Assembly: GCA_963931865.1 (NCBI GenBank)
Contig: OZ007513.1
Location: forward strand, 11,619,467-11,683,466
Length of the DNA: 64,000 nt
Reading direction: 5' to 3'
From: Axinella damicornis
Lineage: Eukaryota > Porifera > Demospongiae > Axinellida > Axinellidae
The first letter of the stretch is position 1; each line of letters starts with the position of its first letter. The position numbers and the translations under genes are program-made. Under the pieces are notes generated by a model. It was not told where the DNA came from. It saw only the letters and a list, made by a program, of their open reading frames with translations, and searched no databases. Positions 32,431 through 43,706 of the stretch are shown here, piece after piece.

Positions 32431-35400
32431 GGCAGCTCATGCTGTATGACTATAATGTAGGCATGTAAAATTGTTATAGCTACCGTTACTGATCTAGAGT
32501 CCATCAAAACATTGAAATTGAACTTGCTTTAGCCTGCGGCTGCTCACTGTTGAATTTTATGCCAATTTAAGTCCAGTTACGTGTAGCTGTAGCTACTGGG
32601 TTTAAATATATAAATACATGACCAGGGTTGCTTTAACTGAGCTTAGCTAATTGAGCCTGTTCCAATTGCATTCTAAAATGCATGCATTCTGAAATGGTAG
32701 CTATCCAACTCAGCTCCCAGTTCATAATCATGGTGCGAGCTCCCTTTTGGAATTCATACAATGTGTCATGCACTTGTTGCCAAATTGTCCCTTAAAAGCT
32801 TACAATGAACTTACAATGAGCATACAATGTTCCTGCATGTTTTACGATAAAGCTTTACAAATGTACTTATAATGTCACTACCTCGAAAGCTTTCTCATGT
32901 GCATACAATGTGCCACTTGTTACCAAAGTGTACCTACAATGTGCCTGCTTGTTACTTAGCTAAGTGTCTCAAATCCTTTCCATTGGTATAGCTAGCTACA
33001 TTAATACTATCAGTCGTGAACAAGACTCAGAGATGAACGTTGTGTTCAAAGTGCACGAAGTGACAAATATGAGGCCAATTAGTTACGTGGAATCTACAGT
33101 ACCTAATTTTGCTTTCATTTCCCTTTTCTTGATATAACCAATGGAAGTGCCAGGAAAGATTATGAAATGAATCTGCAGACGATTTAAACTCCAAGCCTGT
33201 TCCAGTCAGACATTAATTTATGTAACTACCAATAGACCACTGGGACCCATCATTAGAGGAGGAGGAGGACAGACTACCTATAGAGAACCTTGTGCTGTCT
33301 TGGTTGACTGGTTTCTTACTCTCAGCACTTTCAGTAATGTGTGTTGTGACACGTATCCAGGAATATATCAGAGAGTGCAGAAATGTATTACAGATGGCCA
33401 ATCCCTGTTTATCAGCGATTATAATTGCCACAAGCGGAGTCTTCCACAGCAACACGACCACATGTCATCTTTGTTTTTCCCATCCCCAATTTGCACAATT
33501 GATTATACATGTATGATGTTCAACTGTTTGCAAGAATAATCTTCTACCTCAATTGAGTAAAATCCATGTGGGCATGCCTACCAGCACATCTCCATGCCTG
33601 AACATAAAAGCAGAAAGCAGAGAAGAGGAGAAACAGGAGGTGGTGGAGAAGTAATAATTTAGGGGCAGACAATGTACAATTTTACTTTCCTGTCATTCAG
33701 GGGTGGCCTGTCATACTTCTCCTCTTGTGAAGTAGCCAATTCAAACTGTACGCATTGATCAAGCATGTTGATGACAAGTCAGCATGTTCCAGTAAGCTGT
33801 TTGAGTTTCTGTGGTAAGCATGCATTCTATAATACTATCCCGCTCAGCTCAAGGGCAGTCTGGTTCAAAGTTCAAATCATATAGCTATAGTTGGGAATCA
33901 AACATTGTGCCTGCTTTACTGCCAAAGTATGTACCACTTAAAAGATTAATGTTGAAAGTAATATTTCTGTGTGCAAAAATGTACCTTAAAAGCTTACAAT
34001 GTACTTGCAGTGCATGTGACTGCTTTGTACAATCTTGTTGCGAATGTGCACCCCCTAATGTAGACTAGCTACTTCCAATGCCACTATTTTACAGTGTTAT
34101 ATGAACTCATTTTAAATATGCTCATGGCATTTTGCACGTAGGAACTTGAGGAAACACGTTCAACGGGCTGGGGAACAATTAAGAAGTAAGTACATTTTGA
34201 TTCTGTATACTACCATCAGCATGGTTACCATGGTTACACTGTCAAGAGACCAGCTGAAATACGTATACAATCCCAAATCACTTAGGTAAGAGCAGCTAGT
34301 TTGGAAGTCACGGCACTCACACATTCTGCATTCATAGCTCAGCAACACTTGTTACCAAATGTTCCTTAAACTTAAAAATTGAGGCCACTTGACCTCGCTA
34401 CCTCTAGGATCTTGAGGAAAGACACTCGACAGCAGTGATTATTTCAGGCCCTTTAGGGGGGAACTCCCCCCTAAATTTGAAAATTCCCCCCTAAACACAA
34501 TGCGTTTCATTTAACCAGACTCCCCTTCAACGTAAGCATTTCTCGATGTAGGACTAGCTATATAGTAGAAGCTCATTGTTGAAGCTTATTGAATATGCTC
34601 ACGACATTTGACCTCTATAGGAGGCATTCAACGGGCTATGGAGTTACTGAATGAATAAGTGTATGTTAGCTTAGCTGCTAAGGCAGCTACAGCATGGCTA
34701 CACTGCATGTCGAAAGACCAGAGTTTTTTCATTTCAACTGAGTTTGGCCAACACAGTTGCAATTCAGCTAAAATGCAAATAGCTCAAGAGTGGTCTGGAG
34801 GTTACCAAAGTGTTGTCGCATAAAGTGTCCAATAAAAGCTCCACGATAAAATTAATGTCCCTTGCTTGTTACCAAATGTCCTTAAGAGCTCTGCAAACAA
34901 TTCTTACATCACATGAATCCTCAAAGTAAGTGATGACATAGTTGTGTTGATTTGTACAGATGGCGTAACCGAGCTATGATAAAACATTGGAGGTCATGGC
35001 ACTTCACAAATGAGACTTGTCACCATAATGTCCCTCGCTTGTTACCAATGTCCCTAAAAGCTCTGCAAACAATTCTTACATTGTCTGGATTCATAACTAC
35101 AATGTGTCTGCTTACCAAAGTGTTGCTTAAAAGCTTCACAAATGAGACTTGTCACCAAAATGTCCCTTACATGTTACCAATGTCCCAAAAAGCTCTGCAA
35201 ACAATTCTTACATTTCTCAAAGTGAGTGTTGACACCTACATAGTTGTCTTGATTTGCGCAGTTGGCGTAACTGAGGTCTGTTAAAACATTCAATCGAAGG
35301 TCACGGCACTCCTTGTCTTGTTACCCTTAAAAGCTTCACAAATGAGACTTGTTACCAAATGTCCCTTGCTTGTTACCAATGTCCCTAAAAGCTCTGCAAA

Positions 35401-35767
35401 CAATTCTTGCATTAAATGAATCCTCAAAGTGAGTGTTGACACCTGGCTACATCGTTGTCTTGATTTGCTCTGCTATTGCAAGCTAGCTACGTTAAAACAA
35501 GAGCTAATTTGTAACACTAGCTAAGAGGGTGCAACTCCAAGCAAAGCTAATTATGGTCTCAATGATATACCAATAAGTCATGTGTGAATGTTTAACAGGT
35601 ACATAACATGAAACCATGCATTTGTTGCAGACACCTGCATGCTCTTGTAAACTCTTGGTTGAAACAATTCCACAGTCTGAGTGTGGCCATTGCAACATTA
35701 TTATCCAGCTCTTGGCTCAGCTATAAACATCTCAAGAGAGGACCGCTACTGGAGCAACACTACAGAA
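32431..35767. repeat. Field of diverged repeats (gttaccaa..tgtcccttaaaagct)
   Basis: The motif cttgttaccaaagtgtcc followed by cttaaaagcttacaatg recurs many times. A clearer tandem unit (tgttaccaatgtccctaaaa, gctctgcaaacaattctt) is present near 34865, 35040, 35170 and 35370. The start at about 32636 matches the interior of the MITE inserted at 60065-60460 (aactgagctta..attctaaaatgc), so the field may be an expanded relative of that element. Confidence 0.6.
33213..33461 (-). other. Minus-strand open frame, possible terminal exon of a membrane receptor
   Basis: The frame contains FLHSLIYSWI, which loosely resembles the end of helix 7 of rhodopsin-type receptors, followed by a Ser-rich tail (GSLSSSSSND) and a stop. 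No convincing splice acceptor or partner exons were found. It may be noncoding. Confidence 0.25.
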
Positions 35768-35888
35768 ATGAAGGAAGCGCTGTTCCTCATTCTTCTCCTG
35801 GGGCCAATTTTGGCTTCTGCTACCTCCCTGCGAGCTCAAAGAGGTTAGCAACAGAATCTAGGAATTTCAGACACCATGTATGGATGCA

Positions 35889-35942
<54 letters not shown>

Positions 35943-37330
35943 AAATGAGACTGCTAATATCGATGTTTGTATTCTACATGCTGCAGCTCCACATCTGCAC
36001 AATTTGGATGACTTGGATGATAAACAGGCAGAGGAGATGTTGGCAGACATGATGTTCAATGATAACGACCTTTCGGAATACGCTTCAATCTCACAAGATG
36101 GAAATCATGTGAGTTACAGCTATGTTTGAAGATGTGATAAGTAGTCACCTTTACTGCATCTGCATTAGCCTCTCAGGTCCTGAGTTCATGGCATCACATA
36201 GTAATGGAGAATTAAGCACCAAAATGTTACTTCTGCTGTTGCTGCGTCCTCAGGCACCAACACCGGTACCACCTCTTTCAGGCCCTGACCCTCCCCCTGT
36301 TTCTGATGAAGATTTCCCTGAACTCTCTGACATCCCCATTACTTTTAGCAACAATCAGAAGAAATATCTAGACCCAGTTGAAGCAATCCTGATGGTGGTC
36401 AACTCCAAGGAGACTAGGGCAACCTTGGCCCTCATGGAACCCCTCAAAGGACGCAACAACCTTGTGCAAATATCTCGGAATGGCGTAACATTCACAGTTG
36501 GAATGTACGGGCTGTATCATACAGCAGTTATAAAGTCTAGCCCAGGTACCGAGGGACCAAACGCAGCTACCCAAAAACTCATAAGAGCATTGGGAGTCGT
36601 AAAACCTGGATTTGTGATTAGTGTTGGAGTTGGCTATGGGATAAATAGGAGAAAGCTACAGTTTGGTGACATTATTGTTGCAAATATTGTCCAAGACTAC
36701 ACGTACCGACGCATCGGAACAGAGAGCGATGTCATCCGTAGCCCACAGTTTCCAGTGGGCGCTCGACTTTTGGACGTATTTGATCAAACTGCGGGATTCA
36801 AACTAATGCGTGGCCCTGATGATCCCGTCAAAGTCAAGATTGACCCGATAATTAGTGGACCAAACCTGGTAGATAGCCTCGAGGAGAAAAACAAGCTGAC
36901 TGCCTACTTCCCTGATGCTGAAGGAGGTGAAATGGAAGGAGCAGGTATCATGTTTGCCGTCCAGTCCGTCCCAAACAACAAACCCGAGGCTATTGTCATC
37001 AAAGCGATTGTCGACTGGGCTGACGGCACGAAGGAGAAGAGTTGGCAGCCATTTGCAGCTCATGCTTCAGCTTCCTACGTGCTCTACCACATGAAGACCA
37101 GAGCTTTGAAGGGACTCAAACCAGGTTTGTTATTGCCGAGCACATTAGCGCGAGGCTCTGAATGGGGATCACGTATGTACGTACGTACCGAAATATGTCA
37201 CGCTCAGATACTACAACCTTGCGAAACAGATCAGTGGACGAGCGCGCGGTGCTCCAGGGCTTGCAGAGCCGGAGCAGCTACATATGGAGTCAAACAGTCG
37301 ACATCTGTTTATACCGCAACTCCACAATAA
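35768..37330 (+). CDS. Secreted protein with a nucleoside phosphorylase/nucleosidase-like domain
   Basis: Exon 1, 35768-35843, encodes a clear signal peptide (MKEALFLILLLGPILASA). Exon 2, 35987-36108, is acidic (LDDLDDKQAEEMLADMM). Exon 3 starts at 36254 after tcctcAG, and its phases agree (1, then 0). Exon 3 encodes a Pro-rich linker and about 250 residues of the PNP/UDP phosphorylase superfamily: KPGFVISVGVGYG, GDIIVAN, GGEMEGAGIMFAV (the MEGA motif holds the ribose-contacting Glu in MTA/SAH nucleosidases) and IVDWADGTKEKSWQPFAAHA, with the likely catalytic Asp. Known members cleave or phosphorolyse nucleosides. Secretion suggests an extracellular nucleoside substrate, which is inference. 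After LKGLKP a possible donor, CCAG|GTTTGT (37125), precedes a non-domain tail running to the stop at 37330, so the true C-terminus may be spliced. Confidence 0.75.
35889..35940. repeat. (CA)n microsatellite in intron 1 of the phosphorylase-like gene
   Basis: A pure CA repeat of about 50 bases lies about 45 bp before the acceptor at 35986. Confidence 0.9.
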
Positions 37331-37460
37331 TCTCGCGTAGCCACTAGCCAGAGGCTAGAGTACAAGCGAGCGGGGCCTTCAGGGCTTGCAGAGCTAGAGC
37401 AGCTACATGTGGAGTCGAACAGTGAGTGTAATCGACATGTTTATCTCAGACTCAGCTCCA
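37245..37460. repeat. Tandem duplication of an about 115-bp unit
   Basis: cagggcttgcagagc, gcagctacat and tggagtc recur at 37256 and 37378. The first copy overlaps the C-terminal tail of the phosphorylase-like open frame, which argues that this tail is not conserved coding sequence. Confidence 0.7.
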
Positions 37461-37728
37461 CACTCGCTTAGCTAGAGATCTATCATACTCGTAAGCACGC
37501 TGCGCATTCGTGCGCGCGAGGCAATTATGCGGATAGGTATTCCTAGTAATTGCTTCATTCGGGGCTGAGGATTACTGTTAATAAGTTAAAGCCCAATGCA
37601 CCCTGTAGCAGCTAACTGTGCCCAGAGAATACCCATGTGCCCAAAACAATTCATATAGGAGGTTTAATATTAGACGTTAAAACTTTGTAGCTACATTCTC
37701 TTCTGCTTCTTTAATATGTGCATGGAGG

Positions 37729-38090
37729 ATCAATGAATCTCATTAAAAATCGGCAAACCATGCCAAACTGGCTCACAGTGCAAGTCTAGGCCGTTTTGAG
37801 GGCCCATTCTCACCAACTATGAATCTCATTAAACCTTTAAGCCCTATTGACGCATAAATGCGTCATTTAGACCCTATGCACATGTAGGGCTTCTCATCAG
37901 TCCAAAAAGAGACCAAAAAGGCTTCAGAGGGCCTAGGGACGACTTTCAGGCACGAACTCAAAAATTTGGTCAGATTTCGGCGCGCCTCCCCCACTAAACG
38001 TACAAGCGGGGGGGTTTCAAAGGGGGGGCGGCAGCCCCCCCTTCGGCCTGTCGTGGGCGTCTTTTGATTTTAATGAGATTCATTGACCCG
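37729..38090. mobile_element. MITE with exact 19-bp inverted ends
   Basis: The left end tcaatgaatctcattaaaa and the right end ttttaatgagattcattga are exact inverses about 360 bp apart. The same atgaatctcattaa or atgaatatcattaa motif recurs at 37818, 38100 and 38265. There is no coding capacity. Confidence 0.7.
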
Positions 38091-38815
38091 AGAATTTTTG
38101 ATTCTAATGATATTCATAGACCCCACCCAGGGCCTCAAGAAAACCTGCAAATTGGTGGTGTAAGGTGTGCCATCAGTCAGATCTGGCCCAAGTTTAGGGA
38201 AATGCTGGGCGAAAATCCGGCTGACATCCACCTTTGACCTCCGATTGCTGGGCTTGTGGGGGGTCATGAATATCATTAACGGTATTGCCAGAGAGGTCTC
38301 TCCATGTGTGCGGGCCCCACCAAGTTTGGCCGCTGAGGAGCGAATGCTGTGGGAGAGGAGTACCTACGAAAGTGGTGTGCGCTGAATGCATGAAAATGTG
38401 TTGTCTTGGTGGGAAGAATTCGGTGGTTAAAGGGTTAAGCTGTTTGCAATTATACCCATTGCATCCTTTAGCAGCCAAATGGGCCCAGAGAATATCCATA
38501 AGCCCATAGGAATTTATATGGGAGGTTTAATGTTACTTTGTAACTACATTCTCTTCTGCTTTAAGCTGTTTGCAGTAATAAGTAATGAGTTAAGTCACTA
38601 GGTATAATGTTAAGGGGGAGATCACTTAATGAGGAAGCTCTTCAAGTGCATGAGCTCCACCAACTCTGGGCACTGAGGAGCGAATGCTGTGGAGAGGAGC
38701 ACTGTGCACTGAATGCATGAAATGTGTTTGAGGTGCCGCTGGTCTCATGGGCTAGACGTTCACAGCACGCGAGAAGGCGCCAGGCGGCACCTCCTATCTC
38801 CTGCGCACCACCGAT

Positions 38816-39015
38816 NNNNNNNNNNNNNNNNNNNNNNNNNNNNNNNNNNNNNNNNNNNNNNNNNNNNNNNNNNNNNNNNNNNNNNNNNNNNNNNNNNNNN
38901 NNNNNNNNNNNNNNNNNNNNNNNNNNNNNNNNNNNNNNNNNNNNNNNNNNNNNNNNNNNNNNNNNNNNNNNNNNNNNNNNNNNNNNNNNNNNNNNNNNNN
39001 NNNNNNNNNNNNNNN
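38816..39015. other. Assembly gap of 200 N
   Basis: Exactly 200 N. The left flank is a family-C repeat and the right flank begins a short tandem repeat. Confidence 0.99.
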
Positions 39016-39056
39016 CACGAAAATGATAATGCTGAAAATCACCTTTCTGCCATGGA

Positions 39057-39138
39057 GTATTCTGGCCATGGCCTGGGAACTGTGGATGCCACTCATCTTC
39101 TGGCCATGGCCTGGGAACTGTGGATGCCACTCATCTTC
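39057..39138. repeat. Two tandem copies of a 39-bp unit
   Basis: tctggccatggcctgggaac followed by tgtggatgccactcatct occurs twice in succession. Confidence 0.9.
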
Positions 39139-39604
39139 AAAGCTGGACTTCTGGTGTTTCAGCAGCCCCACAAGCGTTCCCACTCACTCTAGCTAGAGAT
39201 TCACACTTACTCAACTAGCCCATATAAAACCACATTCAATGAGCCATAAGATCTTAACCAAGAAAGAGCTTTGTATAATTTTTCTTCAAAGATCTGCCTG
39301 ATCACATTAAAGCCTAGTAGAGGACTTCAATGAGCCATTTCCCACATCAAGGGACACACCGGTACCCAAAACCAGGAATCTAAGTAGTGCACCTGGTCAT
39401 GTGACCTCAGCACGACTCAGGATCAAGCCGTTCTGTGATACGAGAGCTTCTTGCCTTGATTTGGTTGCAGTGACTTAAGTGTTTTATTGATTTCAAACAA
39501 ACTGCTAGAGAGTGGTGAAATCGCTGTTTATATATTATCGTCTACTCTAGAAAGTGGCTCTTTTATGTCAGGTGACCTGTTTACGCATTTTGCACCTGTC
39601 ACAG
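39139..39604. other. Stretch upstream of the SRCR exon
   Basis: No gene or repeat is recognised. It could hold intron or promoter sequence of the SRCR exon. Confidence 0.35.
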
Positions 39605-39775
39605 ATGCGTCAGTAGTCTGTAGAAATGGTGACATCAGGCTTGTTGGCGGTACAAGCAATCTTGAAGGTCGAGTGGAGGTTTGTGAGGAAGATGAATGGG
39701 GCACTGTGTGTGATGACAAGTGGGGAACAGCTGATGCAAATGTGGCCTGTGGACAACTTGGATTTCGTCAATCAG
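39605..39775 (+). CDS. Exon encoding the N-terminal half of an SRCR domain
   Basis: An exon lies between the acceptor gtcacAG (39604) and the donor cAG|GTCAGG (39776). It encodes [18 protein letters not shown], then [25 protein letters not shown], the first half of a scavenger receptor cysteine-rich domain. The missing half should contain the remaining cysteines and a G-x-G-x-I-W-L-type strand. I find no such exon in the following 4 kb, which is repeat-filled. This is either an orphan exon, part of a long-intron gene or a relic. SRCR domains bind proteins and microbial ligands in secreted or surface receptors. Confidence 0.7.
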
Positions 39776-40456
39776 GTCAGGTTATATAATGCTAGCCCAA
39801 GTGACTGATACCACAGGTCCACAGTCAAATGCAAGATGCACTTTACAGACTAAGAATCAATCTTACCATGGCATGTCTGACATATGCACGGTCACGTCCA
39901 GGAGCTTATGAAGGCGGCTAAGCTCCTTCACATATCAGGCAGTGGCCTGGAAACATTGCTGCATCATTCCAATTGTAAAGTGTCATACCTAGATTGTGTA
40001 CTGGAATCGATACCATTGAACGCACTTCCTAGTAATGCAAATTGGGCAGATTGTTCTCACTCTGGTACCAATTCTGCAGCTAGCTGACGATATCCTGGTT
40101 ACAGGCAATCCATACTGGAGGATTAAAGCTGTACTTGTCAAGAAGGAGTTTGTTAACATGGATCTGAGCATACTTGAAAAATTTACCTACACTGCTGCTA
40201 CAGGGTCTTATCTCCCCTTCTCCTTCCAAAATATGGGCACATAACAGCTGGATGCATACAATGCTGATTACTATCCACAAGTCAATTAGACAGAGATGTG
40301 TAGTGGATTAAGCAAAGTGCTTGTTGCCATAGCTACGGTATCCACAGTAACATTAACCACATGTAGTATGAATTACAGCAATTAACGTTTTGGTGGGAGG
40401 TTCAACTGTTGCCTAGGGTACAACCTCATAGCCTACTATAACTCAGTGACGATCCC

Positions 40457-40482
40457 CCCCCCCCCCCCCCCCCCCCCCCCCC
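40457..40482. repeat. Poly-C tract
   Basis: About 25 C, interrupted once by G near the right end. Confidence 0.9.
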
Positions 40483-41515
40483 GCCCCCTTTTGCTTCTTC
40501 ACAACCGTCTTACCAACTAGCTGTCGTTACGTTTCAACTCCTGGCCTGGCTTCCTCAGCTTGGAACACCGTGCGTTGCCTGAAACCAAACGGCTTGGGAA
40601 CGAGACCACAATCTAGTATACCTATGTGTAAGTACGTATACATTGCGTGTGCGAAATTTGAGCAGGAAAGAAGCACATGCCGGCCCTGGGACCTGAAATC
40701 CTCGTACATCTGAAACTTGCAGTGCAAAGCACGAAGGTGCCAAGAGAGTCCATCCTAATAACTGAAAAATGAAGGTGAAAAAACCTTGGGCAGTGTGTAG
40801 CTAATTGTGCCCCCCTCCCTTTCACAAATCCTGCATCCGCCCCTGCAACTGCAAGCAATTAAAACTGGAGGTGTAGAAGGCCTGGGACCACAAACTGTCC
40901 CACACTAATATGGGCACCAGAGGCTCTACAAGTGAGAGCTTAGGTCCACGAAATAGCCCACCCATCTCTGACCAAGGACTTCTATCACAGACAAGCACAG
41001 ACACGGCCGTACTGTTTCCACCCCCTGAGTGATGCCACCCACCACAAACTGTCCCACACTTTCTGCTCACGCAGAACCTATTTCCCAAGGACAATGATGG
41101 AAGTGACATCTGATACTGACAGTGTCATGATGCAGATATGCATCATTCAGTGGCGTAGGAACCACGGGGGCAACGGGTGCTGGCGCCCCCATGAAAATTT
41201 CTACGGTTTAAAACAAAGGCGTGCCCTCATACGGGCGCACGCATGCCATGCATTGCGACACACTGGCCTCTCCACCTGACCACGTGTAGACCGAACAAGA
41301 CGCAAGTTTCAGAGAGAACTGTGGAAGGGTGCAGTGATGATGGTGTAGAGACGGATCGATACATTCTTTGGTCAGCAAACCTGCTCACTTCGCGGTAAGG
41401 AGTTTGTTACGTATACGTAGCATGGATCAGAGCATACTTGAAAAAGTTACGTACCTACAGTGCTGTCAGGGTCTTAGTTCCACCTCCAAAAATTAATATG
41501 GGCACAGTGATACAT

Positions 41516-41787
41516 CAGTGGCGGAATTGGAATTTTAGAAAGGGGGTTCAGCCACTGGCGCGCTAAGTGCGCCCGAAAAATTGTGTTGCCACACCCACTA
41601 CCGGTCACGTGAATGCATTCATGACACGCGTCTGACCTGAGTTTTGAAGTTCAAGGTGACTTGTCTAGCGCTGGAGACTAAAAATGATGATCGGAACAAA
41701 TCCAAAACTGCTGTACAATAGATGTAATACTAGCCGTCAAAACGGGGTGCATTTGTACCCCCTTACCCTCCTTAAATCCGCCACTGT
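41516..41787. mobile_element. MITE with CAGTGGCGGA termini nested in an R1 repeat
   Basis: The element starts cagtggcggaatt and ends aaatccgccactg. It interrupts R1 text that is continuous in other copies (gtgatacataccaggatg at about 46810), leaving tacat on both sides as a short target duplication. Confidence 0.8.
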
Positions 41788-42239
41788 ACATACCAGGATG
41801 TGTACATATGGCTGATTACTATTGTCAAGTCAATTAGACAGAGATGTGTAGTGGATTAAGCAAAGTGCTAGTTGCCATAGCTACGGTATCCACACTGCAG
41901 TCACATGTGAAAACAGAGTGTAGTGCACGTCTTTTGGGTGGGAGGTTCAACTGTTGCCTAGGCTACGAACCCTTAGCCCATTATGATGTATACCTGTACA
42001 AATGTCTGGACCACAATAAGCAACAGTACATTAATACAGTGACGTACCTACTGGTGACACAAGAAACTAGAGGTGTTCCTAGAACACATACCCCGCGCTG
42101 AACGTCTACAGGCCAGGATGCATGCAGTGCAGCTACAATCGACATGACATCTCTGCCGATGCGCATCGAACAGGGCGGCTATCGCGTATACTGTGTTCGT
42201 GTACGGCCATATCCAAGGTGTGGGAGTGACCGCTTACCG

Positions 42240-42680
42240 TATATATTATATTGTGAAGCTGGAGAGGTGGGGCCAAATGTTACGAATAATAGGAAATAGC
42301 TGGAAAAAACAGCCGAAACAATAGCCATGATGTCTGTGAAGTACATAGATCGTGAGAAAACACTGTTTCCTAGCGGTCATCTCGAAGCATGAAGTTTCCA
42401 AATGCACTGTGTGTCCTGTTCTTGATGGGACTCTGAGGTCACGAAGAGGTGGAGCCAATGTTATGAATAGTTATGAAAAGTAGGGAAACGGAGCGCCTTG
42501 ACTTCAGTCAGGTACACATAGAGCAGTTTTTTGCTATTTGCTATTGTTTGACTCCATTTCGATAGTTTATGAGGGTCTATGTGAGATTTCAATTTTTTCC
42601 ACCTGACAGACAGACGACTGACTGACTGACGACTGACAGACGACTGACGGATAAAACCGAATGCTTCGCGCATGCGCGCG
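42240..42680 (-). mobile_element. Dispersed repeat (family B), copy 2
   Basis: An inverted copy of 13375-13800. Beyond it, the gactgactgactgacgactg tract and cgcatgcgcgcgcgggg correspond to the other end of copy 1. Confidence 0.75.
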
Positions 42681-42907
42681 CGGGGTAACAAACACAGGCA
42701 ATATTCACTGGATTTGAGCTCATACAAAATGTGAAAGCGTAGCACTTGAAAGGGGTCCCAGTAGGTATTAGTGTTTGAAGCAACCGATGACCGGCACTCT
42801 CAGCCAAAGCTCAAACAATAGCCACCAGCTAACAAACCATGCACAAACATGGAATGGTACCTAGTTTTAAAGCTTCCAGGACAGGTTGTTTTCCCCAGAC
42901 ACTCTGG

Positions 42908-43040
42908 GATATGACTATGGAGATGTAGGGATAGCAGAACTGCAAAAAGAAACGAAACAAGGTAGGGCCGGGTGATGGCATAAACAGTTCAGTATACAAC
43001 CCCATCTTACAGATCTTTCCACATAATACATGTATAATGA
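42908..43040. mobile_element. Half copy of the family-A palindromic core
   Basis: The text gagatgtagggatagcagaa through cacataatacatgtataatg matches one arm of the hairpins at 8471 and 44455. Confidence 0.65.
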
Positions 43041-43624
43041 GTTACAGGCAATCCATATGCGAGGAGTAAAGCAGTAATTGCCAAGCAGAAGTTTGTTAAC
43101 ATGGATCAGAGCATACTCAAAAAATTTTTACCTACATTGCTTCTAGGGTTTTATAGTTCCCCTTCCAAAATGTGGGCACAGTGATACATACCAGGATGCA
43201 TACATGGCTGATTACTGTCCACAAGCCCATGTGTAGTGGACAAAGCATAGTGCTAGTTGCCATAGCTACGGTATCCACAGTAACATTAACCACATGTGAT
43301 TATGAAAACAGGGTGTAGTGAGGAATGGTGAGAGAAGAGACTGATTGACGAGGAACAGACTGAGTTGACATGTGACAGGAAACTGGCATATGCCAGAGTC
43401 TACGGCTAGCACACACTGGTTGCATGTATATACGTAAGTATCAATGCAACATGTTTAGTAGCCTCACTACCCACTCAGCAACCTGTTGTCACAGTATTTT
43501 CCAGTCAATTAAACTTCCAGAGTAAATTCCATTGCGAACGTGACACAAAACAGTTCACAAATATCCTCCTGGGGGTATTACGCAATACAAATTGGCCTAA
43601 GGGATGCAAGCTGTGTTGGGAGGG

Positions 43625-43632
43625 TATAAAAG
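43625..43632 (+). promoter_or_regulatory. TATA box of fibrinogen-related gene copy 1
   Basis: TATAAAAG lies 82 bp before the ATG at 43707, in a promoter region (about 43330-43640) that is conserved at 59740-60064 plus 60461-60542. Confidence 0.8.
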
Positions 43633-43706
43633 CAGCAGGATCTAAGTAGCAAACCAGATGAAGTCACTTGAAGATACAGAAACTATCAAATTCAAGTCAG
43701 AGTAAC

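Larger units (their letters stand above)
39870..43325. repeat. Block of composite dispersed repeats (R1, R2, R3)
   Basis: R2 (cggtcacgtc..gtcatacct..ccattgaa) lies at 39870-40080. R1 (gttacaggcaatccatac through gggtgggaggttcaactgtt) lies at 40085-40440, 41395-41980 and 43040-43325. R3 (accaaggacttctatcaca through ctgtcatgatgcagatatg) lies at 40880-41150. The same units recur at 46690-47310 and in 55225-63290. There is no gene. Confidence 0.8.
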
